A stretch of DNA of 36,501 bases, taken from NCBI GenBank assembly GCA_023416195.1, contig JAEZID010000157.1, positions 1 through 36,501 on the forward strand. The letters are read 5' to 3'. The stretch is from Pseudomonadota bacterium. Lineage in GTDB: Bacteria > Pseudomonadota > Alphaproteobacteria > Azospirillales > Azospirillaceae. Of the stretch, positions 7,332 to 14,385 are shown piece after piece (position 1 is the first letter of the stretch; every line of letters starts with the position of its first letter). Both the position numbers and the translations under genes were made by a program. Under the pieces are notes generated by a model. That model saw only the letters and a program-made list of their open reading frames with translations, was not told the origin of the DNA and did not search any database.

Positions 7332-9911
7332 ATGACCGGCCGCTCCGAACTGTGGACAAAGCTCCTCATCGCGCCGCTTGCCAAGGCGGTGCTGAAGCAG
7401 GCCGGCCTCGACGAGGCCGTGGATACGGCGGCCGCTGCTCTGAACGAGACCGCGAAAACGCTGGACGGTGACGAGGCCAAGCGTAAGGCGCAAGCCTTGA
7501 CCGGGGATCTCGCCTCCGAAATCGCCCGTCACCACGCCCGCCAGTTCGCCGACGGCGGAACCCCCGTCGATGCGGAGGCGGTGGCAAAGGCCCTGGCCAC
7601 CCTCTTCAAGGATGCCGCAAAGCCGAAGGGGTTGCTGTCCCGCAACCTGGATGCGGAGCGGCTTGTCCAGGATCTCGCCGAAATCCCGCCCCCAGAGGCG
7701 TTCGGGATCGCCGAACGCGAACTTTACGCGGCCGTCCTGCCCGACCTCGCCCGTGGTCTGATCGCAAAAGCGGTGGAACTGAAGGGATTCGATCTTGCTT
7801 ACCGGTCGGAACTGCTGATCCGCCAGCACGATACGAACCGGCGGCTCGAACGCATTGAGCGTACGGTGACCGCCGAACATCGGACCTCGGAGGCGGCCAA
7901 GTACGAAAACCGCTACCGGGCGTGCATCGAGCGGGACAACAATTATCTGGAACTCTTCGGCTCCGACATTCCGGAGGAGGCGAAGCGGCAGGCACTGTCC
8001 GCCGCCTATGTGTCCCTGTCGCTCACGCGCCATGGGAAGGGCGAGCAGGAAAGCGTGACCGCGAATCACCTGCTCGACCGCCTTTCGGAAATTGGCGGGC
8101 GGTTGCTCATCCGTGGGGAGGCCGGCAGCGGAAAGACGACCCTGCTTCGTTGGGCGGCCGCAACGATGTGCGAGGGCAGTTCAACGAATCGTGATTCTGA
8201 CTCTGCGTCTCGCGCTTTATGGCGACGTGCCTTGCGCCGTATGCGACCGACGGAACGGTCTCTCCATGAGGACTCGCATTGGCGGGATTTGGTGCCGTTC
8301 CTGATCCGTCTGCGTGATTACCCCGATGGCTTGCCGCCCGTCACGGCGTTCGCCGGAACCGTGCCGGACGTTGCCGGTCCTCCCCCGCCCGATTGGATCG
8401 TCGGACTGCTTGATGCGGGCGACGCCCTCGTCATGATCGATGGCGTGGATGAGGTGGCGCGCTTCGACCGTCCGAAATACGCGCAAGCGATCGGACGGCT
8501 GGTCGAGCAGTACCCCCGCGCGCTGTTCGTCGTGACCAGCCGCCCGGCCGCCGTGCCGCCCGATTGGCTGGCGGGGCACGGCTTCGTGCATGCGGAAATC
8601 TCCGACTTGGCCGGGCCGGATCAGGCTTTGTTGGTCCAGCGCTGGCACGACGCCGTGGCGAAGGTCGTCACGGAGGAGCGGCGGGCCAAGCTGAAGGAAA
8701 AGGAAGCGCAGCTTCGTGCGCGCTTGGACAGCGAGCCTTCTCTGGCTCGGCTCGGCAGCAACCCCATGATGCTTGCCATGCTTTGCGTTCTCCATTACCG
8801 GATGGAAGGGTATCTGCCGGAACGCGCATACAGCTTGTGCGACAAACTCTGCACGCTGCTGGTCGATGAGAAGGATCGGTTGAGCGGCTTGAAAGCGGAA
8901 AGGATCGATCCGCTTTGGGCCTCGTTGGACAGCGAGCGCAAACGCAGTCTGGTGCGGGACCTCGCCTATCATTTGGTGACCGGCTCCGCAGGCGGCATCC
9001 GCTCCAGCATGGACGGGGAAAAGGCCGAAGGCGTGCTGCGGCACGCGCTCCGAGGGTTCGGCAAGGGCGATGCCGATGTGAAGGCCTTCCGGCAGACGGT
9101 TGTGGAACGGAGCGGATTGCTGCGCGACACCGGAACGGGGCGCATCGACTTTCTTCACAACACGCTCAAGGAATTTCTGGCGGCCGAGCAGTTCATCGAG
9201 TTGCGTGCTGAACGGGATTTGGCGTCCCATGCCAGCGATCCGGACTGGCGTCCGGTCGTGATCTTCGGGGCGGGAGGACGCTCGCGCCCGTTCACGGACA
9301 ATCTGTTCAAACATCTCCGCGACCGGGAAACCGATGCGACGGGAAAGGTCAGGCGCCGTCTGCGGGTCATGGCCTGGGCCGTCGGCGCCGTGGCGGTGCA
9401 ACTCGATCCCGATCTTCACCCCGACCGCGCCAGATTTGAAAAGGCGATCATACCGCCGCGCACGTTCGAAGAGGCCGAATTGCTGTCGGAGGCCGGCGAA
9501 CATGTTCTCGACTACCTCGCCAGCGTCAGGGTCAAGGACGCCCGACCGGCGGCGGCGATGGTGCGCACCTTGCGGCTGATCGGCTCTCCGCGCGCACGGG
9601 ACATCATCCATCAGATGTACGCGAACGACCGAAGGAAGGCAGTCCTCGACGAATTGGTTCAGGCCATCGATCCTCTTGCTTTACCGGCCATCCAGGCACG
9701 TCTCTTGGCCGGTGAACAACTTGACGGTGGATGGCGCCGATTGGTGACGGACGTGTCGGCGCTGTCGGGGCTGACCGGTCTTACTGATCTGGGCCTGAGC
9801 GACACCGGGGTGACGGACGTGTCGGCACTGTCGGGATTGCCAAGGCTGTCGCTCTTGCTAATGCCGGATGGTTCTTTCCACATCCGTGATGATCAGGAGG
9901 TTGGAATTTGA
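7332..9911 (+). CDS. NACHT-type NTPase with short leucine-rich C-terminus (bacterial NLR-like, putative anti-phage)
   Basis: An 859-residue STAND NTPase. Residues 1-250 are alpha-helical with no recognised catalytic motif and resemble helical N-terminal domains found on bacterial NACHT proteins. The NTPase core shows Walker A GEAGSGKTT (262-270, Lys268), the NACHT-type Walker B MIDGVDE (acidic residues 370, 373, 374) and a sensor segment FVVTSRP. A helical winged region follows, ending in FLHNTLKEFLAAEQF near residue 607, a hallmark of NACHT proteins. The last ~55 residues hold about two 22-residue leucine-rich repeats (VTDVSALSGL...). Such proteins in bacteria are established anti-phage sensors that trigger cell death or dormancy; the role here is inferred. 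It lies alone between glpX and recJ. The two-residue ORF ATG CGA TGA overlaps its start. Confidence 0.8.
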   Translation: MTGRSELWTKLLIAPLAKAVLKQAGLDEAVDTAAAALNETAKTLDGDEAKRKAQALTGDLASEIARHHARQFADGGTPVDAEAVAKALATLFKDAAKPKGLLSRNLDAERLVQDLAEIPPPEAFGIAERELYAAVLPDLARGLIAKAVELKGFDLAYRSELLIRQHDTNRRLERIERTVTAEHRTSEAAKYENRYRACIERDNNYLELFGSDIPEEAKRQALSAAYVSLSLTRHGKGEQESVTANHLLDRLSEIGGRLLIRGEAGSGKTTLLRWAAATMCEGSSTNRDSDSASRALWRRALRRMRPTERSLHEDSHWRDLVPFLIRLRDYPDGLPPVTAFAGTVPDVAGPPPPDWIVGLLDAGDALVMIDGVDEVARFDRPKYAQAIGRLVEQYPRALFVVTSRPAAVPPDWLAGHGFVHAEISDLAGPDQALLVQRWHDAVAKVVTEERRAKLKEKEAQLRARLDSEPSLARLGSNPMMLAMLCVLHYRMEGYLPERAYSLCDKLCTLLVDEKDRLSGLKAERIDPLWASLDSERKRSLVRDLAYHLVTGSAGGIRSSMDGEKAEGVLRHALRGFGKGDADVKAFRQTVVERSGLLRDTGTGRIDFLHNTLKEFLAAEQFIELRAERDLASHASDPDWRPVVIFGAGGRSRPFTDNLFKHLRDRETDATGKVRRRLRVMAWAVGAVAVQLDPDLHPDRARFEKAIIPPRTFEEAELLSEAGEHVLDYLASVRVKDARPAAAMVRTLRLIGSPRARDIIHQMYANDRRKAVLDELVQAIDPLALPAIQARLLAGEQLDGGWRRLVTDVSALSGLTGLTDLGLSDTGVTDVSALSGLPRLSLLLMPDGSFHIRDDQEVGI
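9744..9850 (+). repeat. 66-nt leucine-rich-repeat unit, about two copies
   Basis: The string GTGACGGACGTGTCGGC begins at 9744 and again at 9810, exactly 66 nt (22 codons) apart, and both are followed by near-identical CTGTCGGG segments. This is the DNA repeat underlying the internalin/SDS22-like LRR tail of the NACHT protein. Confidence 0.75.
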
Positions 9912-10163
9912 AGAAGAACATCGACTGCAAGATGCCGGAAATTGTCCTGACGATCTCGAACGAGCGCCTCATGAGAGGCTCTGTCGCCTGAGCAAGACCG
10001 CAGCCCCATCGAGTTGCCGACTTGTAGACCGACCCGACAAAAGGGTGCCCGCAATCCCCCGTTGAGTTCTCGTGACGATCACGGTACGATTCCCGCCATC
10101 AATGGCCGGAGTGCGTCCCGTCTTGCCAAATGTCATGTGTACAGCGCATGACGGACGGATGCT
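9912..10163. other. Gene-free stretch after the NACHT gene
   Basis: No convincing coding region on either strand. The only structure seen is a weak 5-bp hairpin (GCCTC-ATGA-GAGGC, 9966-9979) that could mark the transcript end of the NACHT gene. Confidence 0.5.
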
Positions 10164-10284
10164 TTGTGCACGATCAATGCACAATGTAAGTAGGCATGCG
10201 TGTGCGTATAACACTCTGACTGGACAGCGAAAATCCCCGGTTCACGCCATTGTGCAGATTCCGCAGGCTGCACAATTTGCACAA
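10164..10284. promoter_or_regulatory. Cluster of five TTGTGCA/TGCACAA motifs upstream of recJ
   Basis: Motif copies: TTGTGCA at 10164-10170, TGCACAA at 10178-10184, TTGTGCA at 10250-10256, TGCACAA at 10269-10275 and TGCACAA at 10278-10284. The first pair forms a 7-bp inverted repeat with a 7-nt spacer. The second forms a 9-bp inverted repeat (ATTGTGCAG / CTGCACAAT) with a 10-nt spacer. This is the arrangement expected of a multi-site operator. The binding factor is unknown. Confidence 0.55.
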
Positions 10285-10413
10285 CGACGCACAGCGGCCG
10301 CCATGCATTGTATGCACGCCTTTTGACGCGCTGCTTGTCACGCTCCCGCCCCTAGCCCCCGCTTCGCGTCATCTGCTATGGGTTCGGCCCCCGACCGTGG
10401 CACCATGGGCAGC

Positions 10414-12213
10414 ATGACCGACACGCCTCCCGCATTTCTGAACGTCGCCAATTCCCTGTCCGGAAAGCGCTGGCAGGCGCGGCCCTGCGACGAGCGGCTG
10501 GCCTGGGCTCTGGCGCAGGGGCGGGGGCTGCCGGAGATCGTCGGTCGGGTGCTCGCCGCGCGCGGCGTGACCGAGGACGCGTGCGACGCCTTCCTGAATC
10601 CGACCCTGAAGGCGCTCCTGCCCGACCCCTCTCGTTTCAAGGACATGGACACCGCCGCGTCGCGCATCGCCCGCGCGATCCAGGATGGCGAGCCGGTCGC
10701 CGTGTTCGGCGATTACGACGTGGACGGCGCGACCTCGTCCGCCGTGCTGCGCCGCTTCTTCCGGGCGGTGGGTGCCGACCTCCGCATCTACGTTCCGGAC
10801 CGGATCAAGGAGGGCTACGGCCCGAACGCGCCGGCCCTGCTGCGGCTGAAGGCCGAGGGCGTGCGGCTGGTGGTGACCGTGGATTGCGGCGTTTCCGCCT
10901 TCGCGGCGCTGGAGGCGGCGGCATACGCGGGGCTAGAGGTCGTCGTGCTGGACCACCACGCGGCGGAACCCCGGCTGCCCCCGGCCGTGGCGCTGGTCAA
11001 CCCGAACCGGCTGGACGAGGACGGCGCCTACCGCACGCTCTGCGCGGCCGGCGTGACCTTCCTGACCGTGGTGGCGGTGAACCGCGCCCTGCGCAACGCC
11101 GGTTTCTACAAGGACCGTTCCGAGCCGAACCTGATGGACTGGCTGGATCTCGTGGCGCTGGGCACGGTGTGCGACGTGGTGCCCCTGACCGGGCTGAACC
11201 GCGCGCTGGTGGCCCAGGGGCTGAAGGTGATGGCCCGCCGCAGCAACCCCGGCCTCGCGGCGCTGGCCGACGTCGTGGCGCTGAAGGAAAAGCCGGACGC
11301 CTACCATGTCGGCTACGTGCTGGGACCGCGCGTGAACGCGGGCGGGCGCGTCGGCGCCTCCGACTTGGGCGCACGGCTGCTGTCCACCGACGACCCCGTC
11401 GAAGCGATGAGCCTCGCCCAGAAGCTGGAAGCCCACAACGCCGAGCGCCGCGCGGTGGAGCAGGGCGTTCTCGACGACGCGCTGGCGCGGGTGCAGGAAC
11501 AGGCGGCCACTGAGGCCGAACTGGTCTTCGTGGCGGGGGAGGGCTGGCACCCCGGCGTCATCGGCATCGTCGCGAGCCGCCTGAAGGAGCGCTACAGCCG
11601 CCCGGCCTGTGTGATCGCCCTGGAACGGGGGGCGGACGGCGCGGTAATCGGCAAGGCGTCGGGCCGCTCCGTGCGCGGCGTTGACCTGGGCGCGGCGGTG
11701 ATCGCCGCGCGCCAGGAAGGTTTGCTGCTGGCCGGTGGCGGCCACCGCATGGCCGCCGGCTTCACGGTGGCCGGCGACAAGCTGGACGCCTTGCGCGCGT
11801 TCCTGACCGGCCGCGTCGCCGAGCAGGTGGCGGCGGCCCCGCTGGTGCCGACGCTGGAACTGGACGGCGCGCTGGCCGTGGGAGCGGCAACGCCGGCTCT
11901 GGTGGACACGCTGAACAAGCTGGGGCCCTTCGGCACTGGCAACGCCGAACCGCGCTTCGCCCTGACGGACGCGCGCGTGGTGCGCGCCGACGTGGTGGGG
12001 ACGAACCATGTCCGCTGCATCCTGCAAGGCAACGATGGCGGCCGGCTGAAGGCTATCGCCTTCCGCGCGCTGGACAGCGAGTTGGGCAAGGCGCTGCTGA
12101 TGGGACGGGGCACGCCCTTCCACATTGCCGGCGTTCTGCGCATCGATCGGTGGAACGGATCGGAGGGTGTGCAGCTTCTGATCGACGACGCGGCCCCATC
12201 GCAAATGGCGTAA
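10414..12213 (+). CDS. recJ: Single-stranded-DNA-specific exonuclease RecJ
   Basis: A 5'-3' single-strand DNA exonuclease of recombinational and mismatch repair, 599 residues. DHH-family motifs are intact: DYDVDG at 100-105, VDCGVSA near 150, DHH at 180-182, and the DHHA1 motif GGGHRMAAG starting at 441. The block GPRVNAGGRVGASDLGARLL is also typical of RecJ. The start is uncertain: in-frame ATGs occur at 10378, 10405 and 10414; I chose MTDTPPAF... because RecJ homologues begin near this point, but no strong ribosome site distinguishes them. Normally adjacent to glpX in related genomes. It is followed by tRNA-Glu on the same strand. Confidence 0.93.
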   Translation: MTDTPPAFLNVANSLSGKRWQARPCDERLAWALAQGRGLPEIVGRVLAARGVTEDACDAFLNPTLKALLPDPSRFKDMDTAASRIARAIQDGEPVAVFGDYDVDGATSSAVLRRFFRAVGADLRIYVPDRIKEGYGPNAPALLRLKAEGVRLVVTVDCGVSAFAALEAAAYAGLEVVVLDHHAAEPRLPPAVALVNPNRLDEDGAYRTLCAAGVTFLTVVAVNRALRNAGFYKDRSEPNLMDWLDLVALGTVCDVVPLTGLNRALVAQGLKVMARRSNPGLAALADVVALKEKPDAYHVGYVLGPRVNAGGRVGASDLGARLLSTDDPVEAMSLAQKLEAHNAERRAVEQGVLDDALARVQEQAATEAELVFVAGEGWHPGVIGIVASRLKERYSRPACVIALERGADGAVIGKASGRSVRGVDLGAAVIAARQEGLLLAGGGHRMAAGFTVAGDKLDALRAFLTGRVAEQVAAAPLVPTLELDGALAVGAATPALVDTLNKLGPFGTGNAEPRFALTDARVVRADVVGTNHVRCILQGNDGGRLKAIAFRALDSELGKALLMGRGTPFHIAGVLRIDRWNGSEGVQLLIDDAAPSQMA

Positions 12214-12325
12214 AGGCAAGCATTTTCAGCGCATGCGGGGCATGTCCGGGCGTTCGGAGAAAAAGTAAGAAAAAAGGCTTGCACTCTCCCCGTCCGGCGT
12301 TTAGAAACCCGCCCACGCCAACGAC

Positions 12326-12401
12326 GTCCCCATCGTCTAGAGGCCTAGGACACCGCCCTTTCACGGCGGCGACAGGGGTTCGAATCCCCTTGGGGACGCC
12401 A
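12326..12401 (+). tRNA. tRNA-Glu (anticodon UUC)
   Basis: The sequence folds as a standard cloverleaf. Acceptor GTCCCCA pairs with TGGGGAC. The anticodon stem CCGCC/GGCGG encloses the loop CTTTCAC with anticodon TTC. The T arm is GGGG-TTCGAAT-CCCC, and CCA is encoded (12399-12401). The gene is complete at the left end of the integrated element, because the element supplies an identical 3' part; positions 12354-12401 are repeated at 32973-33020. Confidence 0.97.
12354..12401 (+). repeat. attL: 48-bp direct repeat within tRNA-Glu
   Basis: Identical over 48 bases to 32973-33020, covering the anticodon loop through CCA of the tRNA. The flanking bases differ on both sides (12353 C versus 32972 A; 12402 A versus 33021 C), which defines the repeat limits. 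It is the left integration junction. Confidence 0.93.
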
Positions 12402-12434
12402 ATCAAATCAAGCGCTTAGCTGATTGCTGATTGG
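12399..12434 (+). terminator. Imperfect stem-loop spanning the tRNA end and element left end
   Basis: CCAATCA (12399-12405) pairs with TGATTGG (12428-12434), and AATCA (12406-12410) pairs with TGATT (12421-12425), separated by a 2-nt bulge. It begins with the CCA of the tRNA and continues in element DNA. It could replace the native tRNA terminator, which is displaced to 33050; there is no T tract. Confidence 0.35.
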
Positions 12435-12437
12435 CCC

Positions 12438-12459
12438 GTACGGAATGGGTACGGAATGG
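12438..12459 (+). repeat. Tandem 11-bp repeat with two TACGGAA sites (left arm sites)
   Basis: GTACGGAATGG occurs twice in direct tandem (12438-12448, 12449-12459), placing TACGGAA at 12439 and 12450. The same heptamer, again 11 bp apart, occurs at 32849 and 32860 at the other end. Probably arm-type sites for the integrase or an excisionase. Confidence 0.6.
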
Positions 12460-12850
12460 ACGTGCCGGGATATACCCGGTATCTCGTGGATACGAGCGCA
12501 CAAACCCCCTCATAATCGCAAACGTCGTGGCTGTGATAGCTGCGCTGGATTCACGCCCCGAATCGGCGGTGGTGACGCGTCGAGCCCGACCGCCAGCGCC
12601 AGCTTGGCTGAAAATTAAAGTGCCGCACCTGAACACGAAGTGCTGCGGTTCGACCAGCTTGCGTCCGCACATTCAAACGCCTCGTGCGCTTGCCAAGGAG
12701 CATTGATACCTCCAGGTGCGCGCGCCCGTTTCCTGACGGCACGACGGATCAGCGCATCGGGAGGGATTGCCTGAACTTTCGTCGCGCACACCTGCCGCGT
12801 ACAACGTCTCCATGGGCGGCATAGGACGCCGGCAGAAGGGAGCGAATGAC
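12460..12850. other. Left-end region with a small operator-like palindrome
   Basis: No convincing gene. CCGGG-ATATA-CCCGG (12465-12479) overlaps ATACC-C-GGTAT (12472-12482), which could be a regulator site. Several short open frames here lack ribosome sites and family likeness. Confidence 0.4.
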
Positions 12851-13432
12851 GTGCGTGATTACAAGACGGCAGAGCAAATCCTAGACGAAGCGTCCGGCAG
12901 CGGTTCCGAGTTCACCGAACGTGACCTTGATGCGTGGTTCCAGCGCTTCCAGACCAATCCGACCAACACGGAGCCAGCATTCGCGGCTCTTGCGACCATT
13001 GCCGCGGCTGTCTGGAGCGAAAGGGGAAACAACGGGGAGGAGGCCAATGCTCCCGAAAGCGTGAACCCGGCGCAGAACGTATCAGTGCCCTTCTGGATCG
13101 TGCAGGCAATTGCGGGAGGTTGGGCGAGCTTCCTGGGATCGCGTGATCACCAGACAATGGAGCAGGCGTTTGGACTCCAACTTCAAAAACCCGGGACGCG
13201 TTCGCGTCTCGATACCGATGCGACCCAACTCCGCGAGATGAAAATCGCCCTTGAGGTCGGCTACTGCATCGGCCCGGGTCATGAGCGTGGAAGCGTTCAA
13301 AAGGCTTTGGAAACGGTTGCTGATCACCGTGGCATCTCGGTGGACGCGGCGAAGAAGGCTTGGCAGGCCCACAAAGATCTCGTCACCGAGCGATTGGCGC
13401 TGGTGCGCTTCAAGGAGGATGCTTCGCGGTAA
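12851..13432 (+). CDS. Hypothetical protein of the element
   Basis: A soluble, mostly helical protein of about 193 residues with no motif I recognise. The GTG start at 12851 is favoured because AAGGGAG lies 8 nt upstream; the same frame remains open further upstream to an ATG at 12812 and beyond. The N-terminus (RDYKTAEQILDEASGSG) is acidic. The C-terminal third (SVQKALETVADHRGISVDAAKKAWQAHKD) looks like a helical domain, perhaps helix-turn-helix-like, but this is a weak impression. It is the first gene inside the left end and precedes the AlpA-like gene by about 100 nt, so a regulatory role is conceivable. Confidence 0.6.
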   Translation: MRDYKTAEQILDEASGSGSEFTERDLDAWFQRFQTNPTNTEPAFAALATIAAAVWSERGNNGEEANAPESVNPAQNVSVPFWIVQAIAGGWASFLGSRDHQTMEQAFGLQLQKPGTRSRLDTDATQLREMKIALEVGYCIGPGHERGSVQKALETVADHRGISVDAAKKAWQAHKDLVTERLALVRFKEDASR

Positions 13433-13484
13433 AATTCGTGTGCAGGTTCGTACCGTGATCTGCGCCGCGAGGTAGCTCAGCCTC

Positions 13485-13528
13485 TGCACAGGTCCGTAGC
13501 GGTCGGCTACGGACCATCAACATGTGCA
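13485..13528 (+). promoter_or_regulatory. Nested inverted repeats before the AlpA-like gene
   Basis: A perfect 10-bp inverted repeat GGTCCGTAGC / GCTACGGACC (13491-13500, 13506-13515, loop GGTCG) is enclosed by a second one, TGCACA (13485-13490) and TGTGCA (13523-13528). The downstream arm ends at the ribosome site of the next gene. It could be an operator or a translation-controlling hairpin. Confidence 0.55.
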
Positions 13529-13539
13529 AGGGGACATCA

Positions 13540-13728
13540 ATGAACATCAATCTCCAGGACCGTCTGACGTTGACCGTCAAGGAGGCTCTGACGGTGACCG
13601 GCATTGGCCGGTCGAAGTTCTACGAGGAGGTCGGCGCCGGCCGCATCAAGGTCATCAAGGCCGGTCGCCGCGTCCTCGTTCCCGTTGAGGCGCTGCGCGC
13701 CTGGCTGAAGGCGCTGGAGGCGGTGTAA
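13540..13728 (+). CDS. AlpA/excisionase-family helix-turn-helix protein
   Basis: A 62-residue DNA-binding protein with the MerR-like HTH_17 pattern: LTVKEALTVTGIGRSKFYEEV, then GAGRIKVIKAGRRVLVPVEALRAWL, where the second part matches the wing and 'vp..al..wl' ending of the family. The start at 13540 has AAGGGGA 5 nt upstream and was preferred over the ATG at 13522. Family members act as excisionases or as activators of integrase or replication genes in phages, satellites (AlpA of CP4-57, P4 Vis) and islands. Its location before the primase module fits a control role. Confidence 0.85.
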   Translation: MNINLQDRLTLTVKEALTVTGIGRSKFYEEVGAGRIKVIKAGRRVLVPVEALRAWLKALEAV

Positions 13729-13730
13729 GC

Positions 13731-13856
13731 ATGAGCTGCATCTCCTCCATCCACACCATCACCGCCGGCACGGTAATCCCGTTCGCCATGCGCAAGGGCA
13801 TGACGCCGATCAACTTCGGCGAGGCTGCCCGCGAATGGGGTGCGCAGCATGGTTGA
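13731..13856 (+). CDS. 41-residue ORF between the AlpA-like and primase-accessory genes
   Basis: Starts 2 nt after the AlpA-like stop and overlaps the ATG of the next gene (13849), so it is embedded in a compact operon. The product ends in TPINFGEAAREWGAQHG and has no recognised motif. The evidence is position, tight spacing and lack of a competing frame rather than homology. It may alternatively be untranslated spacer. Confidence 0.45.
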   Translation: MSCISSIHTITAGTVIPFAMRKGMTPINFGEAAREWGAQHG

Positions 13857-14385
13857 GCCGAATTCGATTCTCTTCCTGGCTCCGATGCTGATTGTGATGG
13901 GGGCGGCCTGTGCCGCCCTCTTCTTTGCCATTGTCGAGGGTCACAGCTCCTGCGGGGTAGTGTTCGGCTTCCACCGCGAAGACGCTCCGAGCCAGCAGTT
14001 GGGTGTCTGCCAAGAAGCTGGCGCTGTGGGCGTCAATCAGATGTCCAAACTGCCCGAGCGCACTCGCTCCAATTCCTTCTCCCCACGGCGAACCGTACTG
14101 GAGTTTTCCCGGATCAACGCTGCCGCCTTGGCGGCGCTTCCGGCACTGCTCACCCGCTGGCTGCCGGACGGCTACATCGAAGGTCGCCGCGAGTACGTGG
14201 CCCGCAACCCGCGCCGCAACGACACCCGTCCCGGCTCCTTCAAGATCAACCTGAACACCGGTGCCTGGGCCGACTTCGCTACCGGCGACAAAGGGGGGGA
14301 TGTGATCAGCCTCGCCGCCTACCTCGCCGGCATTCGCCAAGGCGAAGCCGCTCGTCGGCTCGCGGATCTTCTGGGAGTGCGCTGA
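13849..14385 (+). CDS. Primase-associated protein with an N-terminal hydrophobic segment
   Basis: The frame encodes 178 residues. The C-terminal ~100 residues (FSRINAAALAALPALLTRWL, then GSFKINLNTGAWADFATGDK and GGDVISLAAYLAG) resemble the conserved domain that precedes phage and island TOPRIM/DUF927 primases, related to primase N-terminal domains. The first ~30 residues contain a membrane-like stretch (ILFLAPMLIVMGAACAALFF), which is odd for a replication protein. An internal ATG at 14041 would give a 114-residue form without it and may be the true start. The stop overlaps the next ATG by one base (TGATG). Both the start and the role in priming are inferred. Confidence 0.6.
   Translation: MVEPNSILFLAPMLIVMGAACAALFFAIVEGHSSCGVVFGFHREDAPSQQLGVCQEAGAVGVNQMSKLPERTRSNSFSPRRTVLEFSRINAAALAALPALLTRWLPDGYIEGRREYVARNPRRNDTRPGSFKINLNTGAWADFATGDKGGDVISLAAYLAGIRQGEAARRLADLLGVR

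Noticed and set aside
9912..10163. Continuation of the NACHT LRR array in another frame (frameshift)
   Set aside because: Translations of the region after 9911 in all phases show no further leucine-rich repeats, so the short tail is not explained by a simple frameshift.
12053..12406. Minus-strand frame containing GVPKGIRTPVAAVKG over tRNA-Glu, and its twin over attR (32930-33211)
   Set aside because: This peptide is the antisense translation of the tRNA-Glu 3' end and appears widely as a spurious annotation; both copies are explained by the att repeats.
12431..12706. 91-codon frame at the element's left end
   Set aside because: No ribosome site, no family likeness, contains the tandem arm sites, and other frames are equally open.
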